Below are positions 6,348 to 12,673 of a stretch of DNA of 13,125 bases, piece after piece. The position numbers were made by a program, and so were the translations under genes. The DNA is taken from the NCBI GenBank assembly GCA_016210425.1, contig JACQUE010000120.1:1-13125 (forward strand). Reading direction: 5' to 3'. Each line of letters opens with the position of its first letter. Position 1 is the stretch's first letter. The stretch comes from Chloroflexota bacterium (lineage in GTDB: Bacteria > Chloroflexota > Dehalococcoidia > JACQUE01). The notes below the pieces were generated by a model. The model was not told the DNA's origin. It did no database searches and saw only the letters and a list, made by a program, of their open reading frames with translations.

Positions 6348-7685
6348 GTGAACGGGCGCAAGTTCACGTCCGCCGACGCCAAGTTCATGCTGGACACGCT
6401 GCAGAAAGAGAGCGTCCATGGCAAGAACTACCTGGCCCCCATCGAGAGCGTCCAGACGCCTGACGACACAACGGTGGTAATCAAGCTTAGGGAGCTCATG
6501 CCGGACCTGCCCATCTACCTACTCTCTCCGGGTTGGGCGCGCGCCTTCCCGAAGGAGTGCTACGAGGAGAAGGACTGCCTGACCAACAAGGGAATAGGCA
6601 CGGGCCCCTTCGTGCTCAAGGAGTTCAACCCGGGCACCAGTTTCAAGTTCGAGCGCTTCGACAAGTACTTCCGCAAGGACCGCTTCGGCCAGCAGATGCC
6701 CTATCTGGACGGCGTCGTGGTTCTGGACATGCCCGACCCTGCTACCCAGATAGCCGCCTTCCGTACGGGCCAGATCGACAACAGCTCCCAGGGCATCATC
6801 ACCTCCGCCCAGTTTAAGGCGGTATTGGAGACCAACCCCAAGAGCCAGGTGGTGTTGTTCCCAGGGACTTGCGGCGGCGATACGGCCCTGTTCTTCAATA
6901 TGGAGCAGAAGCCTTTTGACGATGCGCGAGTGCGCCAAGCCCTCTCCATGGCCATCAACCGCGAGGACATGTACATGACCGTCTTCCAGGGGCTGGCCAT
7001 CAGCGACGTCTTCCTGCCGGAGACGTACCTGGGCTACGACATGGCGCCGGCCTGGGGCGACTGGCCGTGGAAGGGTAAGGAGTACTTGCAGTACAACCTA
7101 GAAGGGGCCAAGAAGCTCCTGTCGGATGCCGGGTACCCCAACGGCTTCAAGACCAAGCTCAACGGAACCTTCCCGGCGACGTGCAACCTGATGAACTGCC
7201 GCCCGGCCTGGGAGTATGTCCAGGCAGCTTTGAAGAAGGTGGGAGTGGAGGCTGAGTTCAACGTGATGCAAGGCCCCGAGTATAATACCGCCCGCCTGGG
7301 GCGCACCTGGGAGGGGATACTCGCCGGCATCAGCTTCCCCGGAAACTTCACTGGGGACGGCTATACCTATGGCAACCTGAATTCCAAGTCCTCACTCAAT
7401 ATATGGGGCCCTCGGGCCGGCCAGGACGCGCAACTGGACGATCTGACGCTCAAGCAGCGCCAGACCACGAACGTGGAGGACCGGCGCAAGCTCTGGAACC
7501 AGATCGTGGACCGTGTCTCCGAGCAACAGTACCAGGTTCAGCTCGGCATACCGCTGCACTTCCGTGTCTACCAGCCGTGGGTGAAGAACATGGGCGACCA
7601 CAACTGTGGCTGGCGGACAGGCTGGAGCGCCCACGGCGCAGAAGAGGACTGGTTCTCGGACGACGCCCCTAAACGGAAGCTCTAG
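6348..7685 (+). CDS. solute-binding protein, C-terminal part (family 5)
   Basis: Open continuation of the interrupted solute-binding protein; the in-frame codons 6312-6347 also belong to the domain. The first usable start is GTG 6348 (445 residues), but no Shine-Dalgarno sequence precedes it or the next ATG at 6390, so independent translation is doubtful. In joined numbering the family hallmarks are NGRKFTSADAKFML (205-218), KGIGTGPFVLKEF (284-296) and KPFDDARVRQALSMAINRED (391-410), the classic peptide/nickel-binding protein signature. The end, with DWFSDDAPKRKL, looks like a normal C-terminus. Alone it would lack a signal peptide and stay in the cytosol. The ligand is unknown; peptides, nickel chelates and oligosaccharides are all bound by this family. 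Confidence 0.7.
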   Translation: MNGRKFTSADAKFMLDTLQKESVHGKNYLAPIESVQTPDDTTVVIKLRELMPDLPIYLLSPGWARAFPKECYEEKDCLTNKGIGTGPFVLKEFNPGTSFKFERFDKYFRKDRFGQQMPYLDGVVVLDMPDPATQIAAFRTGQIDNSSQGIITSAQFKAVLETNPKSQVVLFPGTCGGDTALFFNMEQKPFDDARVRQALSMAINREDMYMTVFQGLAISDVFLPETYLGYDMAPAWGDWPWKGKEYLQYNLEGAKKLLSDAGYPNGFKTKLNGTFPATCNLMNCRPAWEYVQAALKKVGVEAEFNVMQGPEYNTARLGRTWEGILAGISFPGNFTGDGYTYGNLNSKSSLNIWGPRAGQDAQLDDLTLKQRQTTNVEDRRKLWNQIVDRVSEQQYQVQLGIPLHFRVYQPWVKNMGDHNCGWRTGWSAHGAEEDWFSDDAPKRKL

Positions 7686-7707
7686 GATCTGAAATCGGCA
7701 AAGACTC

Positions 7708-7734
7708 TCGGGGGAGGCACGATGCCTCCCCCGA
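7708..7734 (+). terminator. intrinsic terminator after the solute-binding protein gene
   Basis: Perfect 12-base-pair stem TCGGGGGAGGCA / TGCCTCCCCCGA with a 3-base CGA loop, followed by a T-rich tail CGTTTCTTGCTTATTTG. It begins 22 bases after the solute-binding protein stop. It is the clearest terminator in the window. An ATG at 7722 lies inside it and is therefore not the start of the next gene. Confidence 0.85.
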
Positions 7735-7748
7735 CGTTTCTTGCTTAT

Positions 7749-7777
7749 TTGAACACTCGATGGGGAAGAACTATAAT
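7749..7777 (+). promoter_or_regulatory. sigma-70 type promoter of the nfeD-slipin operon
   Basis: A -35-like TTGAAC (7749-7754), a 17-base spacer and a perfect -10 TATAAT (7772-7777). Transcription would begin near 7784, just after the upstream terminator and about 31 bases before the ATG at 7815. This placement supports 7815 over the upstream in-frame ATGs at 7788 and 7791, which would fall at or next to the transcript end. Confidence 0.7.
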
Positions 7778-7814
7778 CGATGTGGGCATGATGCCGCACG
7801 GAAGGTGGCGGGGG

Positions 7815-9191
7815 ATGACCTGGCTTCGATGTCTCAGGCTCACCATTGTGGGCCTCGCCGTTCTAACGGCGATGGTTGCTTGGGCGCCAAGCCAGGCCGC
7901 GGCACCCAGGGTCGTGGTAGCGCACGTTAAGGGCGTCATCAACCCCGTGCAGGCGCATTTCGTCCAGCGCGCCATCGCCCAGGCTGAGAAGGCGCAAGCG
8001 CCGGCCATCATCCTCGAGCTTGATACACCTGGCGGCCTCGACTCATCCATGCGCTCCATCATTCAGCGCATCCTTAGCTCTCGAATCCCTGTTGTAGTCT
8101 ACGTTGCGCCGCAGGGGGCTCGCGCAGCCTCTGCGGGCACCTTCATCACCATGTCCGCCGACGTTGCCGCTATGGCGCCCAATACCGCCATCGGCGCTGC
8201 TCACCCTGTTGGAGGGAGTGGTCAGGACATCGAGGGTACCCTCGGTGAGAAGGTGACTAACGACGCGGCTGCCTATATCAGGAGCCTCGCCACACAGCGT
8301 GGGCGCAACGCCGACTGGGCGGAGCGGGCCGTGCGCGAGAGCATCTCCGCTTCCGCCAGTGAAGCCCTCGACCTGCACGTAGTGGACGTGCTGGCGCCGG
8401 ATGTGCCTTCATTGCTGGCGGAGCTTCAGGGGCGTGAGGTACAGCTCATCTCAGGGCCCGTGATCCTGAGCACTCAAGGCGCGGGAATCAAGTCGGTGAG
8501 AATGAACATCCCGGAGCGGGTGCTCTTTACTGTAAGTGACCCTGAGATCGCCTTCATCCTCCTCAGCCTGGGGCTCCTGGCCCTCTTCTTCGAGTTCGCC
8601 AGTCCGGGCGCGATTCTGCCCGGCGTCTTCGGAGGCATCGCCGTTCTGCTGGCGCTCTTTGCGCTCGGCACCCTGCCCATCAACTGGGCGGGGGTGCTCC
8701 TCATCGTCCTGGGCGTCATCCTATTCTTTGCGGAGGCTATGGCCCCCGGTTTCGGCGTGCTCGCCGCGGGAGGCGTCGTTGCTTTCATCTTCGGAGGGTT
8801 ACTGCTTATCAGTACGAGCAACCCGCAGTTCCAGATATCGCGCTGGCTCATCTTTTCCTTGGCCGGCATCATGGCCCTTTTTTTCATGATGGTAGTTGGA
8901 GGCCTCGTTCGGGTCCGCCGCGCCCCCGCCGTCTCCGGTGTCGAGGCTCTCATTGGCCGTGAAGCCAGCGTGCGCACATCTCTTGAGCCGGAGGGTATGG
9001 TATTCTTAGAGGGAGAGCTGTGGCAAGCGCATATCGAGGAAGGGACCGCCCAGGTGGGCGACAGAGTCACGGTGACGCAGGCGAAGGGCCTGAAGCTCAC
9101 CGTAAGACTCAAGGATCGGGGGCAGGAAAGGAGCGACTTGAATGGTAACTCAGGCACCGCCGTCAACTCCGCCGAGCATGGGAGCGGCTGA
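7815..9191 (+). CDS. NfeD family membrane serine protease (ClpP-class, long form)
   Basis: Long-form NfeD (NfeD1b) membrane protein: an extracytoplasmic ClpP-class serine protease, a multi-span membrane part and a C-terminal OB-fold. The archaeal homologue 1510-N cuts the C-terminus of its stomatin partner, so it is thought to act in membrane-protein quality control. The ATG at 7815 follows AAGGTGG (7802-7808) by 6 bases and gives 458 residues starting with a signal peptide (core about 9-23, likely cleavage after SQAAA). LELDTPGG is at 67-74. The likely nucleophile is S106 in ARAASAG, with K146 in GEKVTND as the general base, close to the 41-residue spacing of the known Ser-Lys dyad. Hydrophobic spans lie at about 245-260, 266-288, 291-308, 313-333 and 343-364, and the NfeD OB-fold at about 373-433. 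Upstream ATGs at 7722, 7788 and 7791 are rejected because of the terminator and promoter. The slipin gene overlaps its end by 50 bases. Confidence 0.92.
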   Translation: MTWLRCLRLTIVGLAVLTAMVAWAPSQAAAPRVVVAHVKGVINPVQAHFVQRAIAQAEKAQAPAIILELDTPGGLDSSMRSIIQRILSSRIPVVVYVAPQGARAASAGTFITMSADVAAMAPNTAIGAAHPVGGSGQDIEGTLGEKVTNDAAAYIRSLATQRGRNADWAERAVRESISASASEALDLHVVDVLAPDVPSLLAELQGREVQLISGPVILSTQGAGIKSVRMNIPERVLFTVSDPEIAFILLSLGLLALFFEFASPGAILPGVFGGIAVLLALFALGTLPINWAGVLLIVLGVILFFAEAMAPGFGVLAAGGVVAFIFGGLLLISTSNPQFQISRWLIFSLAGIMALFFMMVVGGLVRVRRAPAVSGVEALIGREASVRTSLEPEGMVFLEGELWQAHIEEGTAQVGDRVTVTQAKGLKLTVRLKDRGQERSDLNGNSGTAVNSAEHGSG

Positions 9192-9990
9192 GCGGGTAAT
9201 CCGTGCCCTCCTAACCGCCCTGGGCTGGCTCCTGGTCGTACCCTTCGCCCTCTACGCCATCCGCATAGTCCAGGAGTATGAGCGGGGCGTCATCTTCCGG
9301 CTGGGGCGACTCCAGGGCGCCAAAGGCCCCGGCCTCTTCCTCATCCTGCCCATCGTCGACCGCATCGTGAAGGTTGACCTGCGCGTCGTCACAATGGATG
9401 TGCCCGCCCAGGAGGCCATCACTCGGGACAACGTGACTGTCAAGGTGAACGCAGTCGTCTACTTTCGCGTCGTCAATCCGGAGAACGCGGTGGTGAAGGT
9501 ACTGGACTACGTGCGGGCCACCTTCCAGATCGCTCAAACGACCCTCCGCAGCGTCCTGGGCCAGTCGGACTTGGATGAGCTCCTGTCGCACCGCGAGAAG
9601 CTCAACCAGCGCCTGCAGCAGATCATCGACGAGCAGACGGAGCCCTGGGGCATCAAGGTCAGCGTCGTGGAGATCAAAGACGTGGAGCTGCCGCAGTCGA
9701 TGCAGCGGGCGATGGCCAAGCAGGCCGAGGCCGAGCGCGAGCGGCGTGCTAAGATCATCCACGCCGAAGGCGAGGCCCAGGCAGCCGTGCGCCTGGCCGA
9801 GGCAGGAGAGATCATCAACCGCCAGCCCGTCGCTATCCAGCTTCGCTACTTCCAGACCCTCACCGAAATAGCCACCGAAAAGACGAACACGATCATCTTT
9901 CCGCTTCCTGTGGAGCTGTTGCGCCCATTCCTGTCGCCACTCATGCCGCCAACGGGCAATACTCAGCCTCCCGAGCTGAAGGAGGGATAG
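9142..9990 (+). CDS. slipin / stomatin-like SPFH-domain membrane protein
   Basis: Membrane-anchored SPFH (band 7) protein that forms oligomeric scaffolds in membrane microdomains and pairs with NfeD. The ATG at 9142 has a strong AAAGGAG (9127-9133) 8 bases upstream, so the 50-base overlap with nfeD is real and suggests coupled translation. The 282-residue product has one N-terminal membrane segment (about 20-42), then the slipin signature [40 protein letters not shown] and [19 protein letters not shown] charged coiled-coil follows ([24 protein letters not shown]), and a short hydrophobic-proline tail ends in [12 protein letters not shown], the hydrophobic type of C-terminus cut by NfeD proteases in archaea. 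It is an ordinary, intact member of the family. Confidence 0.94.
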   Translation: MVTQAPPSTPPSMGAAERVIRALLTALGWLLVVPFALYAIRIVQEYERGVIFRLGRLQGAKGPGLFLILPIVDRIVKVDLRVVTMDVPAQEAITRDNVTVKVNAVVYFRVVNPENAVVKVLDYVRATFQIAQTTLRSVLGQSDLDELLSHREKLNQRLQQIIDEQTEPWGIKVSVVEIKDVELPQSMQRAMAKQAEAERERRAKIIHAEGEAQAAVRLAEAGEIINRQPVAIQLRYFQTLTEIATEKTNTIIFPLPVELLRPFLSPLMPPTGNTQPPELKEG

Positions 9991-10230
9991 TCGAAGAAAG
10001 GAGGTGCAGGTCTCGGCCGCCGGGTACCCCCGCAGGCGACCCTATGACCCGAAGAGCGGCAAGGCTAGCGACAGCCAAATCCTGAAGGAACGCCCTCGTT
10101 GCCCCCACCAGCGAGGGATCTGCAAGAACGAAGAGCGACGAAAGCGCTTGAGAGGACGAGCCATTTTACTCCGTTCCGTTGTGCTCGTGCGTTTGGGGCT
10201 CGTCCCGGTTCCTTAAGGAGGACGTAAGCA
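9991..10230. other. 240-base non-coding spacer with hairpins
   Basis: Gap between the slipin gene and the GerMN lipoprotein gene. It holds a perfect ribosome-binding sequence AAAGGAGGTG (9997-10006) with no start codon at usable distance, a stable hairpin (10093-10117) and a long-range inverted repeat GGACGAGCC (10154-10162) / GGCTCGTCC (10197-10205). The hairpin has no T-run after it, so it is not a typical terminator. No convincing promoter was seen, so the next gene may be read through from the nfeD promoter. Confidence 0.5.
10093..10117 (+). other. stable hairpin in the slipin-GerMN spacer
   Basis: A 9-base-pair stem CCCTCGTTG / CAGCGAGGG with one G-U pair encloses a 7-base C-rich loop. 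It is followed by purine-rich sequence, not T residues. It could be an mRNA-stability or processing element between the slipin and GerMN cistrons; function is unknown. Confidence 0.45.
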
Positions 10231-10770
10231 ATGAAATCCGCTTGGAAAATGGCGCTAGCTGTCCTATTGCTAGGTTTGATTATCATGGCCTGTGACCAGA
10301 GACCTGCAGCGACACCGATACCCGGTTCCGATGTCGCTGTGGCCGCGGCGACTCCTCCAGCCGGAAACGTCACGGTCAAAGTCTACTTCTTTAATGGAGT
10401 GAACTTCAGCGCCGGCACCCCGCCCTTCGTTACGCCGGTCGAGCGGGATGTGGATGCCGTTGAGCCAATGATATCAGCCCTTAAGTCCCTCCTCCTCGGG
10501 CCGACGCCGGAGGAAGAGGCTCAAGGCCTTCGCTTAGTCGCCTCGGGCGCCACTGGAATCGCCGAAATCACCCTTCGCGATGGCATCGCCAGAGTCCGGC
10601 TGGCAGGCAACTGCGAGACGAATGGTTCGGTGTTCACCATCGCTCAGGAGATAATACCTACCGTGAAGCAGTTTCCAGGCGTGCAGTACGTCAAGATACT
10701 GAATGCCGCCGGGGAGACGGAGGACCCTGACGGGGCCTCAAACTCCATCCCGGTCTGCCTGGAGCCATAG
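10231..10770 (+). CDS. GerMN-domain lipoprotein
   Basis: Small exported lipoprotein of 179 residues with a single GerMN domain. GerMN occurs in the spore germination protein GerM and, more widely, in envelope lipoproteins of non-sporulating bacteria such as LpqB; its role here is unknown. The ATG follows AAGGAGG (10215-10221) by 9 bases. The signal peptide has a hydrophobic core (7-18) and ends in IIMAC with the lipidated Cys at 21. A short Pro/Thr/Ala linker follows (about 24-45). The domain begins at VTVKVYFFNGVNF and includes PVERDV, ALKSLLLGPTPEEEAQGL, the IARVRLAGNC strand and a FTIAQEIIPTVKQFPGVQYVKIL-type end (positions about 136-158). Two cysteines, in GNC and in the terminal PVCLEP, could form a disulphide outside the cell. 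It may be expressed by readthrough from nfeD-slipin. Confidence 0.85.
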   Translation: MKSAWKMALAVLLLGLIIMACDQRPAATPIPGSDVAVAAATPPAGNVTVKVYFFNGVNFSAGTPPFVTPVERDVDAVEPMISALKSLLLGPTPEEEAQGLRLVASGATGIAEITLRDGIARVRLAGNCETNGSVFTIAQEIIPTVKQFPGVQYVKILNAAGETEDPDGASNSIPVCLEP

Positions 10771-10805
10771 ATGGCGGGCACTAGCGGCGGCGCGTGGACA
10801 TCGTC

Positions 10806-10829
10806 GGGCGGGCTGTCTTGGGCCCGCCC
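10806..10829 (+). terminator. probable terminator after the GerMN lipoprotein gene
   Basis: Perfect 8-base-pair GC stem GGGCGGGC / GCCCGCCC with an 8-base loop, followed by TCCGTTTCGG, which has only a short T stretch. It starts 36 bases after the stop codon and precedes the catabolic promoter, which fits an operon boundary. Confidence 0.5.
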
Positions 10830-10868
10830 TCCGTTTCGGCTGGACGCGACTGGCGCTGTCTCTCAGAT

Positions 10869-10891
10869 GGTCGACGACAATGCCGTCGACC
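10869..10891. promoter_or_regulatory. 8-7-8 dyad, candidate operator
   Basis: Perfect inverted repeat GGTCGACG, 7 bases, CGTCGACC. Its centre is near -50 relative to the predicted start of the catabolic operon transcript (about 10930), and its right edge abuts the place where a -35 box would be. That position and symmetry are typical of a site bound by a dimeric regulator. No regulator gene lies in the window. Confidence 0.45.
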
Positions 10892-10914
10892 GCTGGGAGG
10901 GCACGGGCCATCGA

Positions 10915-10923
10915 TGGTATACT
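10915..10923 (+). promoter_or_regulatory. extended -10 promoter of the catabolic operon
   Basis: TGG followed by TATACT (10918-10923) matches an extended -10 element (TGnTATAAT with one mismatch). No recognisable -35 box lies 16-18 bases upstream, where the sequence is GGGAGG-like. The transcript would start near 10930, about 23 bases before the aldolase ATG. The lack of a -35 box suggests dependence on an activator. Confidence 0.5.
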
Positions 10924-10952
10924 AGAGCAATCAGTAGCCAAGAGGAGGCAGC

Positions 10953-11717
10953 ATGCGCAAGAATGTCACCAAGGCGAAGATCAAGGCTGGCGAGACGGTC
11001 TATGGCGTCTTCTGTAACCTGTATTCTCCGGCTGCGGTCGAGGTGCTGGGCGTGTTGGGATTCGATTTCGTCATTATCGATGCCGAGCATGGGCCTATGG
11101 ACGTTCGCGCCTGCGAGGAGATGATCCGGGCGGCTGATGCGACCGGCGTCACGCCTATCGTACGTGTGGCCGTCAGCCTCCAGCAGAACATCCTCCGCCA
11201 TCTGGACATCGGGGCCCTCGGCGTGCAGATGCCCATGATAAACACGAAGGCGGAGGCCGAGGCAGTGGTTGCCTCCGTGAAATATCCACCGGTGGGGAAG
11301 CGAGGTCTGGCCGCCGTTCGCGCCAACGACTATGGCTTCTCCGGCTCCCTCGGTGACTATGTGAAGATGGCAAACCAGGAGACGCTGGTTATCACGCACG
11401 TCGAGACGATGGAAGCTGTCGCCAACCTGCCGGCGATGCTGGAGGTGGAGGAGATCGACGTAATCTTCATCGGCCCGACGGACCTATCGTCCTCGATGGG
11501 TTATCCGGGCCAGCGCCAGCACCCCGATGTGCTGGCGATGATCGAGCGCCTGGGCAAGCAGATCCGGGCTGGCGGCAAGGCCGCCGGCACCATCGCTTCG
11601 GACCCGATGGGCATCGCCTGGGCGAAGGAGAAGGGCTTCCAGTACCTGGCCACTGGCATAACGACGCTCCTGGGCCAGGCCGGGCGCGATTACCTGAAGG
11701 CGTCGCGCGGGAGCTAA
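10953..11717 (+). CDS. HpcH/HpaI family class II aldolase
   Basis: Metal-dependent pyruvate-type aldolase of the HpcH/HpaI family, cleaving 2-keto-3-deoxy or 4-hydroxy-2-oxo acids to pyruvate and an aldehyde in the cytosol. Relatives act on 4-hydroxy-2-ketoheptane-1,7-dioate (HpaI), 2-dehydro-3-deoxygalactarate (GarL) or 2-keto-3-deoxy-L-rhamnonate (RhmA); this sequence cannot be placed among them by eye. Key residues: H46 in IDAEHGP (general base), R71 in PIVRV, VGKRGLAAVRANDYG (114-128), metal ligand E151 in VETMEA, and D177 in IGPTDLSSSMG. The 254-residue length is usual. The ATG follows AGGAGG by 4 bases. It is first in a three-gene operon, with a dehydrogenase 25 bases downstream that could reduce or oxidise the aldehyde product. 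Confidence 0.9.
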   Translation: MRKNVTKAKIKAGETVYGVFCNLYSPAAVEVLGVLGFDFVIIDAEHGPMDVRACEEMIRAADATGVTPIVRVAVSLQQNILRHLDIGALGVQMPMINTKAEAEAVVASVKYPPVGKRGLAAVRANDYGFSGSLGDYVKMANQETLVITHVETMEAVANLPAMLEVEEIDVIFIGPTDLSSSMGYPGQRQHPDVLAMIERLGKQIRAGGKAAGTIASDPMGIAWAKEKGFQYLATGITTLLGQAGRDYLKASRGS

Positions 11718-11742
11718 CGCCGATGCTGGGAGAGGGCGTGCG

Positions 11743-12657
11743 ATGAGAGTTGGTTTTGTTGGCCTGGGGAAGATGGGGCGTCCGATGGCTCTGAACCTGC
11801 TGAAGGCGGGGCATAGCCTTGTTGTCCACAACAGGAGCCGGGCTGTGGTGGACGAGCTGGCCGGGATAGGAGCGCAAGCGGCCTTTTCGCCCGCCGAAAT
11901 GACCTCGCAGGTGGAGATGGTGCTTACATGTCTGCCGACTCCTCAGGCCGTAGAAGAGGTGTATCTAGGCCAGCAAGGGATAGTATTCGCAGCCAGGGAC
12001 GGTCAAATGCTGGTTGACCACAGTACAGTCGGGCCCTCCACCAGCCGCAAGTTGGCTGGGGCAGCTTCCGCAAAGGGCGCAGTCTTTCTCGATGCGCCGG
12101 TCAGCGGCGGGCCGGCTGGCGCCCAGGCAGGCACTCTGACGGTGATGGTGGGCGGAGACGTGGTGGCTTTCGAGAGGGCACGGTCCGTCTTCGAGGCCTT
12201 CGGAAAGAATATACGGTATGTCGGCGGGCCAGGGGCCGGCAGCGTTGTCAAGCTAGCCAATCAGCTAATGGTGGCCATCAACATCGCGGGTGTGGCCGAG
12301 GCCATGGTCCTGGGGACGAAAGGTGGAGTCGACCCGGCGGTGATGTTTGAAGTCTTGAGCACGAGCTTCGGCGGAAGCGCCATGCTGAGCCGGGCGGTGC
12401 CGCTCTTCCTCGCGCGAAACTTCGTGCCGGGTACGCCCGTCAGCCTGATCCTGAAGGACCTCGGCCTGATAACTGCTCTCGGCGAAGAGGTTTCCGTGCG
12501 GCTGCTGATGGGACACGAGGCTCAGGATATCTTCTACGATGCGGCAACCTGTGGCCACGGAGAGCAGGACATGGCGGCAGTGGTGCTGCCTCTTGAGGGG
12601 ATGGCGGGTACAAAAGTCGTTGCTAAAGGGCAGCCACCCGGGGCAAACTTAACATAA
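11743..12657 (+). CDS. 3-hydroxyisobutyrate dehydrogenase-family NAD(P)-dependent oxidoreductase
   Basis: Beta-hydroxyacid dehydrogenase (family of 3-hydroxyisobutyrate dehydrogenase and tartronate semialdehyde reductase), converting a 3-hydroxy acid to a semialdehyde or back in the cytosol. The N-terminal Rossmann fold has GFVGLGKMGRPMA (4-16). NRSR at 30-33 after the second strand favours NADP over NAD (inference). DAPVSGGPAGA (117-127) is the substrate-binding motif, and K170 in VVKLANQ is the catalytic lysine. The 304 residues match the family, and the C-terminal helical domain is complete. The ATG follows GAGG by 7 bases. Paired with an HpaI-type aldolase, tartronate semialdehyde reductase-like activity is attractive: in the galactarate/glucarate pathway of enterobacteria, GarL makes tartronate semialdehyde and GarR reduces it. 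The third gene (FAH family) is not part of that pathway, so the substrate stays open. Confidence 0.9.
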   Translation: MRVGFVGLGKMGRPMALNLLKAGHSLVVHNRSRAVVDELAGIGAQAAFSPAEMTSQVEMVLTCLPTPQAVEEVYLGQQGIVFAARDGQMLVDHSTVGPSTSRKLAGAASAKGAVFLDAPVSGGPAGAQAGTLTVMVGGDVVAFERARSVFEAFGKNIRYVGGPGAGSVVKLANQLMVAINIAGVAEAMVLGTKGGVDPAVMFEVLSTSFGGSAMLSRAVPLFLARNFVPGTPVSLILKDLGLITALGEEVSVRLLMGHEAQDIFYDAATCGHGEQDMAAVVLPLEGMAGTKVVAKGQPPGANLT

Positions 12658-12673
12658 CGTGTAGGAGGGCTCG

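Larger units (their letters stand above)
5739..7685 (+). pseudogene. family 5 (peptide-type) ABC solute-binding lipoprotein, interrupted by in-frame TAG
   Basis: The two open halves 5739-6311 and 6312-7685 lie in the same frame, separated only by a single TAG (6309-6311) at codon 191. Read across the stop, the protein is a continuous 648-position solute-binding protein: ...DDRTFEM, stop, LYDYVFWHN. This is the place where relatives have the strand leading to a conserved KW/FW-H motif, so the stop falls inside the fold. No frameshift or deletion is needed to restore it; one base change (for example CAG or AAG to TAG) explains everything. The rest of the gene shows no other decay, and promoter, ribosome site and terminator are all intact. 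Possible explanations are a very recent nonsense mutation, a sequencing or assembly error, or readthrough. TAG is also the normal stop of metG, the prenyl synthase and the second femAB gene, so wholesale reassignment of TAG is excluded. No permease or ATPase partner is adjacent. Confidence 0.8.

Noticed and set aside
7722..7814. N-terminal extension of nfeD from ATG 7722 (or 7788, 7791)
   Set aside because: ATG 7722 is inside the terminator hairpin and before the TATAAT promoter; 7788 and 7791 fall at the predicted transcript start. ATG 7815 has a ribosome site and begins a normal signal peptide.
8474..9166. 230-codon open frame on the minus strand opposite nfeD
   Set aside because: Composition is Ser/Pro/Arg/Thr-rich as expected of an antisense shadow; the + strand gene is well supported.
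10004..10216. 70-codon frame starting with GTG after the slipin gene
   Set aside because: The GTG is part of the Shine-Dalgarno-like sequence itself, leaving no spacing, and the product is an Arg/Lys-rich string without domain features.
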